From positions 34,682 to 98,681 of the forward strand of contig JAGRCP010000008.1 in the NCBI GenBank assembly GCA_020433455.1: a stretch of 64,000 nt of DNA, written 5' to 3'. Positions 44,751-53,147 of the stretch are shown here, piece by piece. Within the stretch, counting starts at the first letter, position 1, and each line of letters begins with the position of its first letter. The notes beneath the pieces are model-generated. The model saw only the letters and a list, made by a program, of their open reading frames with translations. It did not search any database and was not told the origin of the DNA. The DNA comes from Caldilineaceae bacterium (GTDB lineage Bacteria > Chloroflexota > Anaerolineae > Caldilineales > Caldilineaceae). The position numbers were made by a program, and so were the translations under genes.

Positions 44751-46223
44751 ATGATGAACTCTATGAAGTCAATTTACCAGCCAAACCAAGCGGATCATGC
44801 TCGATCCGCTTGGTTCTTTTCTCCCTCTAGTCCGCAACGAAATCGCAGCCGACGAGTATGGGCCGCGCCTATTCTCTTCCTTTGCTGTGCGCTGATTTTT
44901 TTGGCCGGCTGCGGACCGGAGCAAAACAGCGCCGGGAACGGGGACCCCGCCGAGCAGACGCTGGAAATTGCCCGCACATACGCAACATCCGGCGATATCG
45001 AGACCGCGCGCCGACAGCTTGGTGAGCTGGACGTGGCGAATGGAAATCAATGGCTGGTGTATGTGGCGGAAAGCGCTGTGGCCGAAAACAGCGATCCCGC
45101 CACGACCCAAGCCCTGGTCCAGTTGGCCCATGATTTGGGATTGGAATCGGCCGAGCTGGCCGAATATGCCCGCGGTAATGGGGAACCTGAAGCCGCCGCC
45201 GTCGTTCAGGCGAACCAGGCCGTCGATATTACGCCGCCCGCGGCGTTGGTTCCCACAGCGACGGCCATGGAAGAAGCAGCCGTCGCCGGGGTGACGGAAG
45301 CAACGGCGGCAGACGCGACGGTAGCAGACGCATCCGCGGCTGAGGCGGTTGCCGCGGATAATACGGATGCGGTGACTGAAACCGCAGCCATCACTGAAAC
45401 CGCAGCCATCACCGAAACCGCGGCGCTGCCCGAACCCACCCAGTCGCCTACGCCGGCATCCGCGCCTGCCGTCCGCGCCACGCTGAGCATGAACGTGCGT
45501 AACGGTCCCGGCGTGGAGTATGGAATCGTCGGCGCTCTGAATGGCGGTGAGGAATTGGTCGTGACGGGCAAAAGCCCCGACGGCGCGTGGTGGCAGGTGG
45601 AATTGCCCGACGGCGTTTCCGGGTGGGTATACGGCCAGCTTGTGGAGGCCATCGGCTCCATGGATAGCGTTGCGGTCGCGGCCAATATTCCGCCCGCGCC
45701 CCAGCCTACGGCAACCGTGCCGCCTGCCGAGCCTGAACCCGCGACTCCGCCGCCTGCCGAAGCGGAGCCTGCTCCCCCGGCAGCCGATCCCGCGGGTACG
45801 CCCCATTTTACGCTTGTCAGCCGGCGCCTCTGGTCCAAAGAGGAAAACGGCGGCTGCAGAGGGCAACACCTTCTGCGCATCATCGTCACCGATGCCAACG
45901 GCATCCGCCTGAACGGCGTCGCCTTGCAGGGCATTTACATCGGCGAGGTGCTGGTCACGGGGGATCAGGGCAAGGGCGACGGCGTAATCGAATATGATCT
46001 CCACGGGAGCGGGGAAGGATTTTTCGTTCTGCGCAATGATGACGGTCGGGATGTGACCAGCGATCGGGCCGAAGGCTTTACGACTCGCTCATTGGATATT
46101 CCCAAGGACCTGCTGATCCAAACTGGTTATTGCAGCGATTCCGCCGATTGCGATGTCTTTTACAGTTCGTTTGGTTGCCAGGGACACCACAGCTACGAAG
46201 CCATTTTCCAGCGAAACTATTAA
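44751..46223 (+). CDS. SH3b-domain lipoprotein
   Basis: A 490-residue predicted lipoprotein with lipobox LAGC (Cys at about 54). The N-terminal region before the hydrophobic core is unusually long (about 37 residues). After the lipid anchor come a small helical domain (AEQTLEIARTYATSGDIETA, about 67-145, TPR-like), an Ala/Thr-rich linker, a bacterial SH3 domain (LSMNVRNGPGVEYGIVGALN through GVSGWVYGQLVEAIG, about 244-305), a Pro/Ala-rich linker, and a Cys-containing C-terminal domain of about 135 residues (HFTLVSRRLWSKEENGGCRG to the end) that I do not recognise. SH3b domains bind cell-wall peptides. The start is uncertain; no later in-frame start codon exists before the lipobox. Confidence 0.8.
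   Translation: MMNSMKSIYQPNQADHARSAWFFSPSSPQRNRSRRVWAAPILFLCCALIFLAGCGPEQNSAGNGDPAEQTLEIARTYATSGDIETARRQLGELDVANGNQWLVYVAESAVAENSDPATTQALVQLAHDLGLESAELAEYARGNGEPEAAAVVQANQAVDITPPAALVPTATAMEEAAVAGVTEATAADATVADASAAEAVAADNTDAVTETAAITETAAITETAALPEPTQSPTPASAPAVRATLSMNVRNGPGVEYGIVGALNGGEELVVTGKSPDGAWWQVELPDGVSGWVYGQLVEAIGSMDSVAVAANIPPAPQPTATVPPAEPEPATPPPAEAEPAPPAADPAGTPHFTLVSRRLWSKEENGGCRGQHLLRIIVTDANGIRLNGVALQGIYIGEVLVTGDQGKGDGVIEYDLHGSGEGFFVLRNDDGRDVTSDRAEGFTTRSLDIPKDLLIQTGYCSDSADCDVFYSSFGCQGHHSYEAIFQRNY
44784..44819 (+). terminator. Terminator-like hairpin of tRNA-Leu, inside the predicted 5' coding end of the next gene
   Basis: AACCAAGCGGATC (44784-44796) pairs perfectly with 44803-44815 around a 6-nt loop, followed by CTTTTC. 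It stands 189 bp after tRNA-Leu and about 33-64 bp into the SH3b lipoprotein frame. It may end the tRNA transcript or act as attenuator. Confidence 0.65.
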
Positions 46224-46314
46224 TAGTTTCGCGTCTATCTTGCTTGTATATTGGCAAAATCGGCGAACGATTCTACACTATGCTACATAACATGTGCGCA
46301 TCAGGGAGGAATTT

Positions 46315-48936
46315 GTGAAAGAAGATTTGATTCGCCAGGCGCCGCTCTTTACAGGGTTGAGCGAGGCTGAACAAAAAAATATTGCCGAAAAGTTTGAAGA
46401 GGGCAGCGCTCCCGTCGGCGCTGCGCTTTTTCAGGCCGGCGCGCCTGGCGAGGCGCTCTATCTCATCGGTCAGGGTTTTGTGCGGTTGACGACATCCGGC
46501 GGCTCTAGCTTGGCCACGCTGGGCCCGGGGAGCGTGCTGGGCGAGGATGCCTTGTTCCGCAGCAGCGTCCACGAGTTGACCGCCATGGTTATTGCCGATG
46601 TCGATTACTGGACTCTCTCTGACGAGCAATTGCGCGCGGTTATCCTCGAGTATCCCGCCATTGGCATTCGGTTGGGGCAGAATTTCGGCAGTCAGATCGC
46701 GCAGATGCAGGATTACCTCATTCGCGCGCTCTCCGCTACGCCTGAATTTAGCGGTATGCCCCGCCATACGCTGGAAGCGGTGGCCGGACAGATGCGCGCG
46801 CAGACGACCGTCCAAAGCGACGTGCTTTACCATGCGGGCGGAACGCCCCAGGGCCTTTTTCTGATTGAAGAAGGGTCGGTGGAGCTCCAGCCCGATACGG
46901 CCAACAGCAATGAAGAACGCCGTACATTGGGGAAGAGCAATCTGCTGGGCGTAAATTACCTTATCGCCAATAAGCCCTATACCCACAGCGCCGTAGCCGC
47001 GGAGGGCGCTTTTCTTTGGACGCTGACCGGCGAGTCTTTTCAGGAGTTGGCCTCACGCCATCCCGGCTTGCGCCGTCATCTGAGCCGCAGCGTGCGTATG
47101 TCCCTTAGCCGACCGGACCAGGCCAAGGCGGTTATGCGCTTGGCGGAGATGCCCATTTTTGCCGATGTGCCGCCCCAGGCGCTCCAGGCAACGGCGCGTA
47201 AAATGACCTTGCAGCATGCGGCTGCCGGGGAACGGGTCTACCGTATCGGCGAGCCGGGCGATGCCATGTATCTCATCGAACAGGGCGAGGTGGAATTGGC
47301 GGCTGAGAACGCCGTCGGCGTTCTGGAAGAACTGGCCCGTATCGGTCAGGACGGCTACTTCGGCGAGATGAGCCTGCTCAGCAGCCAGCTTCGTACGGAA
47401 GACGCCACGGCCACGCGCCATACCAACTTGTTGGTGATCAGCAAGGCCGATTTGGATGCGCTGGCCCAGCAATATCCGATGATCGGCAAGGCCCTCAGCG
47501 CGGGCTTGGCTGCTCGCCTCTCCCGTGCTTCGGCCAGTGACGTAAATCTGGAGCATTTGCGCGCTTTTCGTCTCTTCTCAGACTTAAATGATGCCGAGTT
47601 AAGCCAGGTCGCTCAGCGCCTTGCGCCCAATCGTTTTCGCGCCGGCGAGCAGATATTTCGGGCCAGCGCCCCGGCTGAGGAACTCTTTCTGCTGGAAAAC
47701 GGCCAGGTGCGCATTCAGCCCTTTAGCGGCGGCAGTTGGATGTTGGGGCCGGGGGAAACTTTCGGCGAGCGGGCCCTGCTCAGCAACCAGCCCCATAACT
47801 CGACGGCTATCGCCGAGAGCGATGTCGATGTTTGGACGCTCAGCAAAGAAGACTTTAACCAACTTTTGACCGCCTATCCCAGCCTGGCCATTAACATCAG
47901 CCGCATGTTGAGCCAGCGCATGGGTGAGCCGGCCCCCATGGCTGACGGCGGGGCGGGCATGCGCGCCGTTGCACCCAACATGGCGCCGGTCGCCTATGAA
48001 GAGCCGCGTCAACGGCGCGGCCGGCAGAGCGGCACGCCGGAAACCCGGCGCGGTTTTTTCCAGTGGTTTGGCGGCCTCAGTACGCCCGTCAAAATTCAGT
48101 TTATCATTCTGCTGTTGCTGTTGCTCTATCTTGTGGGCATTGCCGCGCCCACGGCCATCAATCGCATGCTTATGGGCGCTCAGCGCTTGATGAACGCAGG
48201 GCGCGTAGCAAGCGCTCCCTCTTCCCTCAGCGTGTTGGACAATGCGTTGGACGAAGTTCACCGGGTCGGCAGTTTTCAGGTGGCGGCCATGAACGGCGAT
48301 GCTGCCCAGGCGATTGCCCTGGCCGATCAGCAGGTGCCGGCCACGCCTACCTATACACCCTTCCCGACTCAGACGGCTATCCCCACGGCCACGCCCACCA
48401 TTACGCCCACGCCGACGCCTGCGCCGACCAATACGCCTGTGCCGGTCTTTGTGGCTGCGCCGGTCGTCCAGGCCGCCGAGGCGGAACCGGAGGTTGAAGC
48501 CGCGGCCGCACCGCTGCCGCCCATTGCCTGGGATGGCCGCCTGGATCGCCTGGGCGTGACTGTTGAGCCGGCCAATGTGCAGCCGGGCCAGACGTATTGG
48601 CGGCTGATCGAGGCCCGATGGCTAAATGAGGAGCAATCGGCCGGCAAGCACCATATCTACGCGGAAGCGTTAGACCTGAACGGCAGCCGGGTCGTGGGCC
48701 AGACGATTACCGTTTTCTGGGACGGCGATAGCTACTCGGGCGCGGTCGAGAACAAGGCTCCGCCTGACTTCGGCTTCAATTTTCAGATGTATGCGTCGGG
48801 CTATGCGTACAGCGTCAAAGTCGAGGGGATGCCCAGCGACGTCCTTAAGGGGGCAGGCATGGGCAGTATCACCGATCGCTTCCGGGGCATTCATACGAGT
48901 TTTGAACTCGTCTTTCAACAGACGGTGCAGCCTTGA
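46315..48936 (+). CDS. Membrane protein with four cyclic-nucleotide-binding-like domains and an extracellular domain
   Basis: An 873-residue protein. GTG at 46315 is chosen because AGGGAGG lies directly before it; a GTG 21 bases upstream would precede that site. Four CNB-type domains are at about 5-125, 135-250, 275-395 and 412-530 (for example GEALYLIGQGFVRL, DAMYLIEQGEVELA, EELFLLENGQVRIQ, each followed by an F/LGE segment). The phosphate-binding Arg is not conserved in repeats 1 and 4 (His there); repeat 3 has GEMSLLSSQLRTEDAT. One membrane helix (about 592-613) leads to a TPTPT linker (about 675-720) and a C-terminal extracellular domain (about 738-873; IAWDGRLDRLGVTVEPANVQ). A role in transmembrane signalling is inference. 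Confidence 0.87.
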   Translation: MKEDLIRQAPLFTGLSEAEQKNIAEKFEEGSAPVGAALFQAGAPGEALYLIGQGFVRLTTSGGSSLATLGPGSVLGEDALFRSSVHELTAMVIADVDYWTLSDEQLRAVILEYPAIGIRLGQNFGSQIAQMQDYLIRALSATPEFSGMPRHTLEAVAGQMRAQTTVQSDVLYHAGGTPQGLFLIEEGSVELQPDTANSNEERRTLGKSNLLGVNYLIANKPYTHSAVAAEGAFLWTLTGESFQELASRHPGLRRHLSRSVRMSLSRPDQAKAVMRLAEMPIFADVPPQALQATARKMTLQHAAAGERVYRIGEPGDAMYLIEQGEVELAAENAVGVLEELARIGQDGYFGEMSLLSSQLRTEDATATRHTNLLVISKADLDALAQQYPMIGKALSAGLAARLSRASASDVNLEHLRAFRLFSDLNDAELSQVAQRLAPNRFRAGEQIFRASAPAEELFLLENGQVRIQPFSGGSWMLGPGETFGERALLSNQPHNSTAIAESDVDVWTLSKEDFNQLLTAYPSLAINISRMLSQRMGEPAPMADGGAGMRAVAPNMAPVAYEEPRQRRGRQSGTPETRRGFFQWFGGLSTPVKIQFIILLLLLLYLVGIAAPTAINRMLMGAQRLMNAGRVASAPSSLSVLDNALDEVHRVGSFQVAAMNGDAAQAIALADQQVPATPTYTPFPTQTAIPTATPTITPTPTPAPTNTPVPVFVAAPVVQAAEAEPEVEAAAAPLPPIAWDGRLDRLGVTVEPANVQPGQTYWRLIEARWLNEEQSAGKHHIYAEALDLNGSRVVGQTITVFWDGDSYSGAVENKAPPDFGFNFQMYASGYAYSVKVEGMPSDVLKGAGMGSITDRFRGIHTSFELVFQQTVQP

Positions 48937-48957
48937 GCTTGGCGATCGCCCCGCTCA

Positions 48958-49650
48958 TTACACCTCGCGATTGTAAATGTCCATATCCCGCCGACCGGCG
49001 ATCACCTGACGACTGGATAGAATCCAAGGGTGGGCGGTTTGGCCGCGTCGGTTGCCGAGGATGCGACTCCACACTCGGTTTGCGGTTCGATTGGCCGCGG
49101 TGACCGCCTCGCTGTAGGGACGGCCCCGCAGCCACATCCACAGAAAAACGCTGAGGCTCGGCTCGGGAAACCAGTTGACGCCTACCGCACCGTTTACGAC
49201 ATCCGCCCCCAACTCTATCCAGGTGCCTGTCAAGGTTGCGCCGTGACAGTTGAGGCCGTAAACCGCCCGCAGGTTCAGCAATTCCGGCTCCGCCCGGTAC
49301 GCGTCAATAAGGGGCTGAAAAGTCTCCGCCCCCACCAATTCCTTGCCCAGATAACCCACCAATTTTCCCGCGTGGCCATGGACCAGGAGCAGTACATCCA
49401 CTTGGTGTTGACGACTGCTCGCCAGCAGCGCCTCGGTCAGCTTGGGGCCCGTGGCGTCTGCGTCTTCCAGAATGGTGATCTGGTCGTAGATGCGGTAAGC
49501 GCCCAGCACGCGCAGCTGAAGTTTGGCATACTCTTCGGTGAGAAAGTCAATGCTTTGCCGAACCCAGGCGGGCAAGTTCAGCGCGCCCACATGGCCCACA
49601 TTTTCCAAAAAAACTACCAGCGCCAACGGTTTCGCTGTTGGGGCGTTCAT
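48958..49650 (-). CDS. Hypothetical protein with His-Gly / Cys-His motifs, caspase-like in pattern
   Basis: A 230-residue protein of unknown function. Strand-like VDVLLLVHGHAGKLVG (about 84-99) and AVYGLNCHGATLTG (about 129-142) place a His-Gly after one strand and a Cys after the next. That resembles the His/Cys dyad arrangement of clan CD peptidases (caspase, CHAT, gingipain), but family identity is not proven. No signal peptide is visible. It overlaps the upstream 96-codon gene by 4 bp (ATGA), with GGAGG before it, so the two are translationally coupled. Confidence 0.7.
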   Translation of the reverse strand: MNAPTAKPLALVVFLENVGHVGALNLPAWVRQSIDFLTEEYAKLQLRVLGAYRIYDQITILEDADATGPKLTEALLASSRQHQVDVLLLVHGHAGKLVGYLGKELVGAETFQPLIDAYRAEPELLNLRAVYGLNCHGATLTGTWIELGADVVNGAVGVNWFPEPSLSVFLWMWLRGRPYSEAVTAANRTANRVWSRILGNRRGQTAHPWILSSRQVIAGRRDMDIYNREV

Positions 49651-49937
49651 GCGTCCTCCATGGGAACCAGGCGCACGCGAAAATTATGCGTGATCTCTCC
49701 CAACTCGTCTTCGACTTCGCGCCATTCATCGGAGAGAAAAACGCTGCGCGCCTGTTCCATGTTTTCTACGGTGCCCCCGCCTAAAATCTGGGGTGATTCT
49801 CCCCAGAGCGTGTACCAGATGTCACGCAGCTCGAAGCCCTGCTGGTTCAGAAGCGGGGCTACGCGGCGGGAGAGATATTCCTGACACTCTGCTTCTTTGC
49901 CCCTCTGCATGTCATAGCTGATTAGTATTTTGATCAT
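49647..49937 (-). CDS. Small hypothetical protein, probable alpha/beta (ferredoxin-like) fold
   Basis: A 96-residue protein, MIKILISYDMQRGKEAECQE at the start and FRVRLVPMEDA at the end. The beta-alpha-beta pattern with a conserved-looking Trp (DIWYTLWGES, SDEWREVEDELG) fits dimeric alpha-beta barrel/ferredoxin-like proteins such as small monooxygenases, but no family is certain. It lies 10 bp after the BCD-type transporter stop and overlaps the next gene by 4 bp, so it is the middle gene of a three-gene operon. Confidence 0.75.
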   Translation of the reverse strand: MIKILISYDMQRGKEAECQEYLSRRVAPLLNQQGFELRDIWYTLWGESPQILGGGTVENMEQARSVFLSDEWREVEDELGEITHNFRVRLVPMEDA

Positions 49938-49947
49938 GAACGATTTC

Positions 49948-51288
49948 CTATAACTCTTTTAGCAGCAGCGGCATAGTTTGGAGCCGAACCTTGGCATCCT
50001 GCCGAAACTCGGTGACGGAAATGCGACGCAGGAGCCAGATAGAAATGAGGAGCCCCACGATTTCCAGGCTAAAGACCGCGGCGTATCCAAACAGCCGATT
50101 TCCCGTAAGCAGAAGCGTTGTGTCCCGCAGGAGTCCGCTGGCGATATTGCCCAGCGCCTGACCTGCAAAATTTGCCACGCCCCACGCGCCCATATAAAGT
50201 CCTGCTGCCTGGGGAACCGTCATGTCCAGCATGAGGCTGAGGTTGCTCACGGTCATCAGGCCGCCGCCCAGGCCCAGGAGAAAGACCGCGGCCATGAAGG
50301 CGTTGGCGCTGCCCGCCAGCCCGGTGACGATAATGAGACCAAAAGCGACGGCGGTCACCAGCGCGCCCATGGCTGCGCTGCGCTTTTTTCCTAACCATCG
50401 TAGCATATAAAGGCCCACTGTCAGCGTGAGCAATACGCCAATTCCCCAGATTGCCGTCAGGCGCGATGTGGCGGCCGGCGGCATCCCCAGCGCATCCGCG
50501 CCGAAGGGCTCCAGCAATACGTCCTGGGCATGAATGCTGATCAAAATCAGCAGCAGGTAAACAAAAAAGCGCCGGGCCGATGGATTGGCAGCCAGCAGAC
50601 GATAGGCTTCAACGGGGTTGTCCGCGCTGTTATGCGCAACGATGTTCGGGTCCGGCTTGGGCTCCAGGCGCGCGGCGCCAAAGAGGATCAGCACGGAGGC
50701 GATGAGCCAGACCAGGCCAAAGGCATTGTAAACCGCGACCTCGCCGGCAGCATTCAGGACGTTGGGATAGGGCGTCAACATGACGGAAAGCATGATGCTG
50801 ACCGTGATGGTTGAAAGTATCATGGCCGTCCACATGACGCTGACGGCTCGGCTGCGCCAGCCTTCGCTGCCTTCGGTGAGATCGCTCACCAATGACAGGT
50901 AGCTGACCGATGCGATATTAACCCCCATGCCCCAAAAAACGAAGGCGATCACCGCCAGCGCAAGGCCGAGATTGGGCCTCGCATAGAGGATGTACGCTGC
51001 GTGGGCGGTAAAATAGCTGCCGAATGCCGCCATGAGCCCGCCGATGAGGATCCACGGCGAGCGACGCAGCCCCCACAAGAGCCGACGGTCAGCCCAGTTT
51101 CCCACCAGGACTTGCAGAGGAGAGAGCAAATAAGGCAGCGCAACCAGAATGCCCACCAGGGTGGCGGACATACCCATGTCGGCAATCATGATGCGGTTGA
51201 GCGTACTGGTCACGGGAACAACGGTGATGGAGACGCCTATGTGAACCATGGTCAAGCGAATGATTCTGCGCCAGTTCATTTCAGACAT
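49948..51288 (-). CDS. MFS transporter of the BCD (PucC-like) family
   Basis: A 446-residue integral membrane protein with about 12 helices. The opening (LTMVHIGVSITVVPVTSTLN, RIMIADMGMSATLVGILVAL, PYLLSPLQVLVGNWADR, RSPWILIGGL) matches the bacteriochlorophyll-delivery (PucC/LhaA) branch of the MFS. PucC helps assemble light-harvesting complexes in phototrophs. Homologues also occur in non-phototrophs, where the job is unknown. No photosynthesis gene is seen in this window. It is the first gene of the operon with the two small hypothetical genes. Confidence 0.87.
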   Translation of the reverse strand: MSEMNWRRIIRLTMVHIGVSITVVPVTSTLNRIMIADMGMSATLVGILVALPYLLSPLQVLVGNWADRRLLWGLRRSPWILIGGLMAAFGSYFTAHAAYILYARPNLGLALAVIAFVFWGMGVNIASVSYLSLVSDLTEGSEGWRSRAVSVMWTAMILSTITVSIMLSVMLTPYPNVLNAAGEVAVYNAFGLVWLIASVLILFGAARLEPKPDPNIVAHNSADNPVEAYRLLAANPSARRFFVYLLLILISIHAQDVLLEPFGADALGMPPAATSRLTAIWGIGVLLTLTVGLYMLRWLGKKRSAAMGALVTAVAFGLIIVTGLAGSANAFMAAVFLLGLGGGLMTVSNLSLMLDMTVPQAAGLYMGAWGVANFAGQALGNIASGLLRDTTLLLTGNRLFGYAAVFSLEIVGLLISIWLLRRISVTEFRQDAKVRLQTMPLLLKEL

Positions 51289-51323
51289 ATTTGGTCAGGC
51301 ATATTTTTATGATGGATTTGTAT

Positions 51324-51369
51324 CTGTGCAGGCCCCTCCGGGAGGGTCAACCTCCCGGAGGCTGTGCAG
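51324..51369 (-). repeat. Family I dispersed palindromic element, shortened copy D
   Basis: A 46-bp version of the family I element. The minus strand reads CTGCACAGCCTCCGGGAGG, a short TTGAC stretch, then CCTCCCGGAGGGGCCTGCA. Both ends of the family are kept and about 24 bp of the middle is missing. It lies 12 bp after the stop of the AI-2E/HAD gene, in the same orientation. Confidence 0.75.
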
Positions 51370-51380
51370 TAACATGGATT

Positions 51381-53141
51381 TTATAGCCACTCGGTCAGTT
51401 CGTTGGGGGTGGTCAGGATGAGGTCGGCGTAGCTGAAGTCCTCCAGTCGGCTCAAACCGCTGGTGACCGCGGCCGTTGCCAGCCCCGATGCGCTTGCCGA
51501 GCGCAGGTTGCCGTCGCTGTCGCAGACCATGAGCGCGGCTGACGGCTCTATTCCCATCTTGGTTGCGGCCAGGAGAATGGCCTCGTTGTTGGGGAGCACG
51601 TTGCGTACATCTTCCTGGGTAATGACGGCCTGGAATGGTCCGTCGTGCAGCTCGCTGCGCTTTAGGAATTGATCTACCTCCGCAAAGGGCCGAGTAGTGA
51701 CCAACCCCAACTTGTATTCACGCGCGAGGGTGTGCAGCGTCTCTTTGATGCCGGGCTGCAGGCACAGCGCTTGGCCGGGCGGATGACCGCGTAAGCCGTC
51801 CAGCGTGCTCTGGATTCCCGCACGCTTTTTGACCAGGTCGAGCCGCTCCAACCGGTTGATGTTGCCTTCGGCCGAAATCATGAAGCGCTGGGCAATCCGC
51901 ATGCGTTGCTCATCCTTCATGAGGAAGTCCAGAAAATCGGTTTTTTCCACAAAGCGCCTGGCCAGATGCCAATCTAACTCTGTAAGCGTGCCGTCCAAGT
52001 CAAAGATCACGCCTTCGATTTTGCGTCCGGCCACCAATCCCCGGATGCGCACCGCCGGCATTTTGTCCTCATCTTCGCTGAACGGGTTCCGATCCGACAG
52101 CCTGCTGTAAATATAGCTGAGCAAGACGCGCGCGCTGGCTACCACCGGCGTAGCCAGAAGCACGCCCAGCAGCCCAAACGCCAGTGCGCCGCTGATAATA
52201 GAGACAAAAGTAACGGCCGGATGCAGGCGCACACGTGACCCGACCAGACGCGGAATCAGGTAGGCGCTCTCGAACCAGGTGACGCAGTTGTAAGCCAGCA
52301 GGGTGATCAGCGCAAACGTAATGTTGTTGCCGAAAATCGCGTGTTCTGAGCCGCGGAACAGCGCAAATATCGTGCCGGTGGCGATGCTGATGCCCGGGCC
52401 GATGGTGGGCAGAAACTCCATAAATCCGGCCAGCAGCGCCAATCCTCCCCGATTCGGCATGCCCAGGATTGCCAGGAGGATCCACATGATGACGCCGACC
52501 ACAACGGCCAGGAGAAATTGGCCGCGCAGGAATGAGTCCCAAATACTCGCCAGCTCTTTGCTCAGGCGACGCACGTCTTCCTGGTAGTCAGTAGGCACCC
52601 GCTCAATGGCTTCACGCTGAAAACGCGGCCAATCCTTCAGCAGCCAGAAGTTGAGCACCAGCACGTAGAAGACGGTGAGAATGCCGGTCGTAAAGCTCCG
52701 GAAGAAGCTGAACGGGTTGCCGGTGGAAACAACCAGCCCTTGCAGCATGTCGCTCAGCTGCTGAAAGGCCAGATCCGCCGACAGCTCATAGGGCCCGATG
52801 ACCAGGATCGGCGAGTTGCCTGCCGCTTGCAGGCCGGCGATTAAGTCGTTGACTGCACTGTTGATGGATTCGGCTACGTTAAAACGGGGGATGAAGAGGG
52901 CCAGGGCCAGCGCTGCCACGGCAAAAAACGCCAGATAAAAGAGGCCGATGGTGACGCCCCGCTGCCAACCTGTGCGGCGTATCACCCAGTTGACGGGATA
53001 GCTGAGGATAAAGGCAAGCAAAAGCGCCACAATCGTCGGTGCGATCATGACGCGGAACGTAATCAGCAGGATGATGGTGAGCAGCGCCAAAATCGACGCG
53101 ACGACGATCTTGGTCGCTGTGCCCCATTTGCGGGAACTCAT
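51381..53141 (-). CDS. AI-2E family transporter fused to a HAD hydrolase domain
   Basis: A 586-residue two-domain protein. Residues 1-345 are an AI-2E exporter-type permease (opening TKIVVASILALLTIILLITF; FLLAVVVGVIMWILLAILG; GFMEFLPTIGPGISIATGTI; PRLVGSRVRLHPAVTFVSII). Residues about 375-586 are a HAD hydrolase: motif I FDLDGTLTELD (380-390), motif II LVTTRPFAEV (about 480-489) and motif IV CDSDGNLRSASASG (about 540-553). The HAD acid/base Asp after DLD is present. The fusion is unusual for both families; a single uninterrupted frame spans the join. It starts 6 bp after lepB, so the two are co-transcribed. Confidence 0.9.
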   Translation of the reverse strand: MSSRKWGTATKIVVASILALLTIILLITFRVMIAPTIVALLLAFILSYPVNWVIRRTGWQRGVTIGLFYLAFFAVAALALALFIPRFNVAESINSAVNDLIAGLQAAGNSPILVIGPYELSADLAFQQLSDMLQGLVVSTGNPFSFFRSFTTGILTVFYVLVLNFWLLKDWPRFQREAIERVPTDYQEDVRRLSKELASIWDSFLRGQFLLAVVVGVIMWILLAILGMPNRGGLALLAGFMEFLPTIGPGISIATGTIFALFRGSEHAIFGNNITFALITLLAYNCVTWFESAYLIPRLVGSRVRLHPAVTFVSIISGALAFGLLGVLLATPVVASARVLLSYIYSRLSDRNPFSEDEDKMPAVRIRGLVAGRKIEGVIFDLDGTLTELDWHLARRFVEKTDFLDFLMKDEQRMRIAQRFMISAEGNINRLERLDLVKKRAGIQSTLDGLRGHPPGQALCLQPGIKETLHTLAREYKLGLVTTRPFAEVDQFLKRSELHDGPFQAVITQEDVRNVLPNNEAILLAATKMGIEPSAALMVCDSDGNLRSASASGLATAAVTSGLSRLEDFSYADLILTTPNELTEWL

Positions 53142-53147
53142 AGGCGC

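Noticed and set aside
49948..51288. Photosynthetic gene cluster suggested by the PucC-like transporter
   Set aside because: No bacteriochlorophyll, reaction-centre or light-harvesting gene is present in 64 kb; the family also occurs in non-phototrophs.
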